From Acetobacteraceae bacterium (lineage in GTDB: Bacteria > Pseudomonadota > Alphaproteobacteria > Acetobacterales > Acetobacteraceae): 64,000 nucleotides of DNA. Shown one piece after another: positions 59,477 to 64,000 of the stretch. The notes under the pieces are model-generated. The model saw nothing but the letters and a program-made list of their open reading frames with translations. It did no database searches and was not told the origin of the DNA. How positions within the stretch are numbered: the first letter of the stretch is position 1; the number at the start of each line of letters is the position of its first letter. The position numbers and the translations under genes are program-made. Location: NCBI GenBank assembly GCA_027482245.1, contig JAIXWG010000064.1:62001-126000 (forward strand). The letters run 5' to 3'.

Positions 59477-60799
59477 ATGGCGAGGGGACACGGATTCGGC
59501 CTGTCCACCGCCGCGCGCCTCGCGCTCGTCCAGCGCCTGGCCCGGCAGCGGGAGGGGCAGGAGCAGCAGGGCACGGCGGATCTGCGCGGCTTCGGCAGCA
59601 TCCCCAACCTGCGGGACTGGGGCCTGGTGCGGGAGGGGATGAGCGCTCTCGGCATCGAGACGCCCTATTTCCGCACCCATGAAGGCCGCGCGGGCGCGCA
59701 CAGCCTGATCGGGAACCGCGACGTCATCAATTTCGGCTCCTACGACTACCTCGGCCTGAACGGCGACAGGCGGCTGCACAACGCGGCGGCGGGGGCGATG
59801 GCGCGCTACGGCATCTCGGCCTCCGCCTCCCGGCTCGTCTCCGGCGAAAGGCCGGTGCATGGCGCGCTGGAAGCGGCGCTGGCGCGGCACTACGGGGCGG
59901 AAGCGGCGCTGGCCTTCGTCAGCGGGCACGCCACCAACGTCACCGTCATCGGCCACCTGATGGGGCCGCGCGACGTCATCATCCACGACGCCGCCATCCA
60001 CAATTCCTGCGTGGAGGGCGCCAAGCTGTCCGGCGCGCGGCGCATCGCCTTCGCCCATAACGATGCGCGCGCGGCGGAGCGGGAACTGGCATCGGCGCGG
60101 CGCAACGCGGCCCGCGCGCTGATCGTCGTCGAAGGCCACTACTCCATGGATGGGGACGTGCCGGACCTCGCCGCCTTCGTCGCCATGGCGCGCAAGCACG
60201 ATGCCTGGCTGATGGTGGATGACGCGCATGGCCTCGGCGTCCTCGGTGCCACCGGCGCCGGCGCCTTCGAGGCCACGGGCATCGATCCCGCGCAGGTGGA
60301 TATCTGGATGGGCACGCTGTCCAAGACGCTCTGCGCCTGCGGCGGCTACATCACCGGGCGGGCCGAGTTGATCGACTGGATGCGGCACACGGTGCCGGGC
60401 TTCGTCTATTCCGTCGGCCTTTCCCCGCCGCTCGCCGCCTCCGCGCTGGCGGCGCTGGAGGTGATGCAGGCGGAGCCCTGGCGGGTGGCGAAGCTGCAGG
60501 CGAATGCGACGCTGCTGCGCGACCTCTGCCGGGCGCGCGGCTTCGATACCGGCGCCTCCGCCGGCCTCGGCATCGTGCCGATCGTGCTGGGCAGTTCGGT
60601 GCGGGCGGCGCGCGTTTCGGCCGCGCTGCTGGAGCGGGGCGTCAACGCGCTGCCCATCACCTTCCCCGCCGTGCCGGAGAAGGCGGCACGGCTGCGCTTC
60701 TTCCTTTCCGCCGAGCATGAGGAGCGGGATCTGCGCGACGCCGTCGCCGCGCTGGTCGCGGCGAATGACGCGCTGCCGCCCGCCGACCTGACGGGGTGA
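59477..60799 (+). CDS. Alpha-oxoamine synthase (BioF/SPT family), RkpG-like
   Basis: INFGSYDYLGLNGD; YGISASASRLVSGERPVHGALEAALA; VDDAHGLGVLG; MGTLSKTLCACGGYI (PLP-Lys motif). Confidence 0.92.
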   Translation: MARGHGFGLSTAARLALVQRLARQREGQEQQGTADLRGFGSIPNLRDWGLVREGMSALGIETPYFRTHEGRAGAHSLIGNRDVINFGSYDYLGLNGDRRLHNAAAGAMARYGISASASRLVSGERPVHGALEAALARHYGAEAALAFVSGHATNVTVIGHLMGPRDVIIHDAAIHNSCVEGAKLSGARRIAFAHNDARAAERELASARRNAARALIVVEGHYSMDGDVPDLAAFVAMARKHDAWLMVDDAHGLGVLGATGAGAFEATGIDPAQVDIWMGTLSKTLCACGGYITGRAELIDWMRHTVPGFVYSVGLSPPLAASALAALEVMQAEPWRVAKLQANATLLRDLCRARGFDTGASAGLGIVPIVLGSSVRAARVSAALLERGVNALPITFPAVPEKAARLRFFLSAEHEERDLRDAVAALVAANDALPPADLTG

Positions 60800-61929
60800 C
60801 CGAGGCCCGGCCCGTCCGCAGCCGCGCGGAGCAAGCCGCCTTCCACGCCCTGCCCGCCCGGCTCCGCGGCTGGAGCCCGCGCCTGCTGTGGGAGGAGCGG
60901 CGGATCTTCGATCCTGCCACCAACGGCTTCCTCGCGACGCATGACGTCACGCGCTTCGTCGCCTGGCGCGAAGGCCGCGCCGTCGGTCGCATCGCCGCCT
61001 GCGTGCCGCATGCCGCCGGCGCGCCCGCGACCTTCGGCTTCCTGGCGGTGGAGGAGGATGACGCCGCGCTGCTGGCGCTGCTGGAAGCAGCCCGCGGTGT
61101 AGCGCGCGCCCATGGGCGGGACCGGATGCTCGGCCCGCTCTCCTTCACCATCAACCATGAGGTCGGCGCCCAGGCCGGCTTCTTCGACCGCCCGCTTATG
61201 CTGCGCATGCCCCGCACCCCCGCCTGGCTGCCCGCGGCGCTGGAGGGTGCGGGCCTGGTCCCGGCGAAGGACGTGCTGGCCTGCACGGTCGATCTCGCGG
61301 CTGAACGCCACCGCGCGCGCTTCGCGCGGCTGGCCGCCGCCCGCGGCGCCGACATGGCGCGCCTGTCCATCCGCACCCTGCGTCGCGACGACTTCGCGGC
61401 CGAGGTACGGCTCGTCGCCGCCCTCTTCGACGATGCCTGGGCGGAGAACTGGGGCGCGGTGCCGCTCGACCGGGCGGAGGTCGATGCACTCGCCACCCTG
61501 CTGAAGCCGCTGCTGTGGCGGGGCGAGGTCTTCTTCGCGTGCTGGGATGGCGAACCGGTCGGCCTGCTCTCCCTCGTGCCGAACATCGAGCCAGCCCTGC
61601 CTGCAGACGGCGCCCTGGTGCCCTTCGGCTGGGTGCGGCTGGTGGCGGCGCTGGCGGGCCGCATCCCGGCGGGGGCGGACCATGCGCGCATCCCGATGCT
61701 CGGCATCACGCGGGCCTTCAGGCGGCACCCGGCCTCCGCCCTCGCCATGGGCGCGCTGCTGGATGCGGGGTTCGAACTCGCGGCGCGCCGGGGCTGGCAG
61801 CGCATCGAGATCTCCTGGATCCTCGACGACAACGCGGCGATGCTGAACGCCATGGCGCGGCTGCCCGCGCCGGTCACCGGCCGCTGGCGGCTGTTCTGGA
61901 TGCCCGTTCCGTCACCCACCGTTGGTTGA
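60796..61929 (+). CDS. GNAT-superfamily-like protein
   Basis: FVAWREGRAVGRIAACVPHAAGAPATFGFLAVEEDDA; HDRMLGPLSFTINHE-type context; GTGA overlap with the AOS gene. Confidence 0.75.
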   Translation: MTEARPVRSRAEQAAFHALPARLRGWSPRLLWEERRIFDPATNGFLATHDVTRFVAWREGRAVGRIAACVPHAAGAPATFGFLAVEEDDAALLALLEAARGVARAHGRDRMLGPLSFTINHEVGAQAGFFDRPLMLRMPRTPAWLPAALEGAGLVPAKDVLACTVDLAAERHRARFARLAAARGADMARLSIRTLRRDDFAAEVRLVAALFDDAWAENWGAVPLDRAEVDALATLLKPLLWRGEVFFACWDGEPVGLLSLVPNIEPALPADGALVPFGWVRLVAALAGRIPAGADHARIPMLGITRAFRRHPASALAMGALLDAGFELAARRGWQRIEISWILDDNAAMLNAMARLPAPVTGRWRLFWMPVPSPTVG

Positions 61930-61962
61930 AGCGCCGCGACACGGATCGCCCCCGCCACGGCA

Positions 61963-63333
61963 TTGACAGGGACCGCCCCCGTGGTGGCTATGGAACCCAT
62001 GCCACTGTCCGATGCCGCGCCATCGGCCACGATTCGCGGCGGCCTCGCCACGACGGCGGCGCCACCGCGACCCGGGCCGAGGCGCTTCCTGTTTCTCCAG
62101 GGCCCGATCAGCCCCTTCTTCCTGGAAGTCGCCCGCGGCCTCGCCGCCCGCGGCCACGGCATCCACCGCATCAATCTCAGCCTCGGCGACCGGCTGTTCT
62201 GGGGCCGGGTGGAGGGCCAGCCGCCGGCGGTGGACTTCCAGGACCGCCGGGACGCCTGGCCGGCCTTCATCGCCGGCTACCTGGACCGGCACGGCATCAC
62301 GGATGTGCTGCTGCTGGGCGAGCAGCGTGCCTATCACCGCGCCGCCATCGCCGCGGCGGCGGCGCGCGACATCGCCGTGGTGGTGACGGATTTCGGCTAT
62401 TTCCGCCCGGACTGGATCACGCTGGAACGCGATGGCATGGGGGGCGACAGCCGCTTCCCGCGCGACCCCGCCCTGATCCGCGCCATGGCGCCGTCATTCC
62501 CCCCGGCGGACCTGACGGAGCGCCTGCGGGACGATTTTGGCCGCCAGGCCAGTTGGGACGTGATCTACCACCTGGCCAACCTCGCCCCCTGGCCGTTCCG
62601 GCACTACCAGTCCCACCAGCTTCACCACCCGCTGGTCACCTATTGGGGCGTCGCGCGGCGCCTGCTGCGGCGCGGCGCGGAACGGGCGGAAGGCGCCAGG
62701 GCGCTGGCCGCCATCGGGGACAATCCCTTCTGGCTCTTCGCCATGCAGATGGAGACCGATTTCTCCGTCCGCGCCTATTCGCGCTACCCGGACCTCGACA
62801 CCCCCATCGCGGAGACGCTGCGATCCTTCGCCGCGCATGCGCCGGCCGGGGGCCATCTCCTGGTGAAGGTCCATCCCCTCGACCCCTGCATGAAGCGCTG
62901 GGGCGACCGGATCAGCCGAATGGCGGAGGCAGCCAACCTCTCCGGCCGCGTCCACGTGGCCCATAACGGCAATCTGGACGACATGGTGCGGGGGATGCGG
63001 GGTCTCGTCACCATCAACAGCACGGTGGGCCTGAAGGCGGTCGTCTTCGGCAAGCCGGTCAAGGCGCTTGGCACCGCGGTGTGGGACCTGCCAGGGCTCG
63101 CCCACCAGGGGACGCTCGACAGCTTCTGGACCGAGGGCGCGCCGCCCGATCCCGCCTTCCGCGCCGACTTCCTTTCGGTGCTGCAGGCGACGACGCAGCT
63201 GCGCGGCGTCTTCTACGCCGCGGAGGGCCGGGCCATCGCCGTCGCCGCCACGACGGAAGCGCTGCACGCCGACCGCATCGGGGCCTTCCTGCCGCCGGCT
63301 ATTCCGGCCGCGGTGGTGCAGGCTCCGGGCTGA
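61963..63333 (+). CDS. Capsular polysaccharide biosynthesis/export protein (KpsS/RkpJ-like)
   Basis: FLFLQGPISPFFLEVARGLAARGHGIHRINLSLGDRLFW; DFGYFRPDWITLERDGMGG; HLLVKVHPLDPCMKRW; LVTINSTVGLKAVVFGKPV. Confidence 0.88.
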   Translation: MTGTAPVVAMEPMPLSDAAPSATIRGGLATTAAPPRPGPRRFLFLQGPISPFFLEVARGLAARGHGIHRINLSLGDRLFWGRVEGQPPAVDFQDRRDAWPAFIAGYLDRHGITDVLLLGEQRAYHRAAIAAAAARDIAVVVTDFGYFRPDWITLERDGMGGDSRFPRDPALIRAMAPSFPPADLTERLRDDFGRQASWDVIYHLANLAPWPFRHYQSHQLHHPLVTYWGVARRLLRRGAERAEGARALAAIGDNPFWLFAMQMETDFSVRAYSRYPDLDTPIAETLRSFAAHAPAGGHLLVKVHPLDPCMKRWGDRISRMAEAANLSGRVHVAHNGNLDDMVRGMRGLVTINSTVGLKAVVFGKPVKALGTAVWDLPGLAHQGTLDSFWTEGAPPDPAFRADFLSVLQATTQLRGVFYAAEGRAIAVAATTEALHADRIGAFLPPAIPAAVVQAPG

Positions 63334-64000
63334 CGCGGAAGCGCATCAGCCGCACCGCGGGGTCACCGAGCCAGGCTGGCAGCAGGCCGAGCAGCCGCAT
63401 GCCCAGCGCCATCGGCCAGGGAAAGCCGAGCCGCGGGACGCCGAGCAGCAGGGCGCGGTGCACCTTGGCCGCCGCCGCCTCCGTCTCCAGCAGGAAGGGC
63501 CGGGCGCCGTGGAAGCGGTCCCCCATGGCACTGCGGAAGAAGCCCGGGGTCACCACCGTCACCCGGATGCCGTGGGCGCGTTCCGCCGCCCTCAGCCCAT
63601 CGCCCCAGACGATCAGCCCCGCCTTGCTGGCGCAATAGGCCGGGAAGTCCGGCAGGCCGCGGAAGCCCGCGATGCTGGCCACCAGCGCCACCTGGCCCGC
63701 CCCCCGCGCCCGCATGCCTGGCAGCAGCGGGGAAACGAGGTTGATGGCGCCGACCAGGTTCACCATCACCTGCCGCGCCGCCGCCGCCCCATCCTCCGGC
63801 GTTCCATCCGGCGCCCGGCCGGCGGAGGTGCCGGCATTGGCGATGACGAGGTCGACGGGCCCGGCGGCCTCGAAAACTGCCAGGGCCGTGGCGACCGCGG
63901 CGGCATCCGTGACGTCGATCGCGACGGCCACCGCCACCGCCCCCGCCGCCCGGCAATCCGCCGCCACGCCCTCCAGCGCCGCCGCGCTGCGCGCCAGCAG
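63299..64000 (-). CDS. Short-chain dehydrogenase/reductase, partial (5' end beyond window)
   Basis: DLVIANAGTSAG; VALVASIAGFRGLPDFPAYCASKAGLI (YxxxK); frame open to window end. Confidence 0.88.
   Translation of the reverse strand: MLARSAAALEGVAADCRAAGAVAVAVAIDVTDAAAVATALAVFEAAGPVDLVIANAGTSAGRAPDGTPEDGAAAARQVMVNLVGAINLVSPLLPGMRARGAGQVALVASIAGFRGLPDFPAYCASKAGLIVWGDGLRAAERAHGIRVTVVTPGFFRSAMGDRFHGARPFLLETEAAAAKVHRALLLGVPRLGFPWPMALGMRLLGLLPAWLGDPAVRLMRFRVSPEPAPPRPE

Noticed and set aside
57107-60718. 1203-aa minus-strand ORF
   Set aside because: Antisense shadow of the PKS ER-KR-ACP and AOS genes, low complexity and no recognisable motif.
1-64000. tRNA genes, prophage, toxin-antitoxin or defence genes
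   Set aside because: Read for T-arm-like GGTTCGA contexts and hallmark proteins; the few GTTCGA hits lie inside clear coding sequence, and no defence or phage proteins were recognised. tRNAscan-SE/PADLOC would settle this.

Overview
This 64 kb, very GC-rich window has the gene content of an alphaproteobacterium, probably Acetobacteraceae/Rhodospirillales (inferred from gene content and order). It is densely coding. I saw no rRNA, tRNA, CRISPR array, transposase or phage module. Main blocks: (1) 1-5.8 kb, a coupled Mo-hydroxylase / 6-hydroxynicotinate-reductase-like / UPF0280 / DUF1185 operon, with a palindromic repeat apparently translated into the start of one gene; (2) 6-29 kb, mostly housekeeping (FGase, transglutaminase, peroxiredoxin, yqgE, mutL, BLUF photoreceptor, MBL hydrolase, pyrD, HAD, transporters, argE, DsbA-like, M48 protease, divergent GGT, aminotransferase, ispE, TPR); (3) 29-38.5 kb, a duplicated-domain secreted protein, an MHS transporter and an acyl-CoA module (prpE-like, enoyl-CoA hydratase, acyl-CoA synthetase), followed by a 21-codon micro-ORF behind a 14-nt perfect anti-SD complement and ahead of a terminator-like hairpin; (4) 38.5-50.3 kb, the conserved prfB-mrcA-amiC / rne neighbourhood, with a symmetric multi-hairpin composite element between amiC and mrcA; (5) 50.3-64 kb, the best candidate system: glycosyltransferase, 2457-aa reducing type I PKS (KS-AT-DH-degenerate MT-ER-KR-ACP), alpha-oxoamine synthase, GNAT-like protein, KpsS/RkpJ-like capsule protein and an SDR. 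This set resembles the rhizobial rkp-1 K-antigen lipid region. Assignments come from reading the translations; no database search was run.
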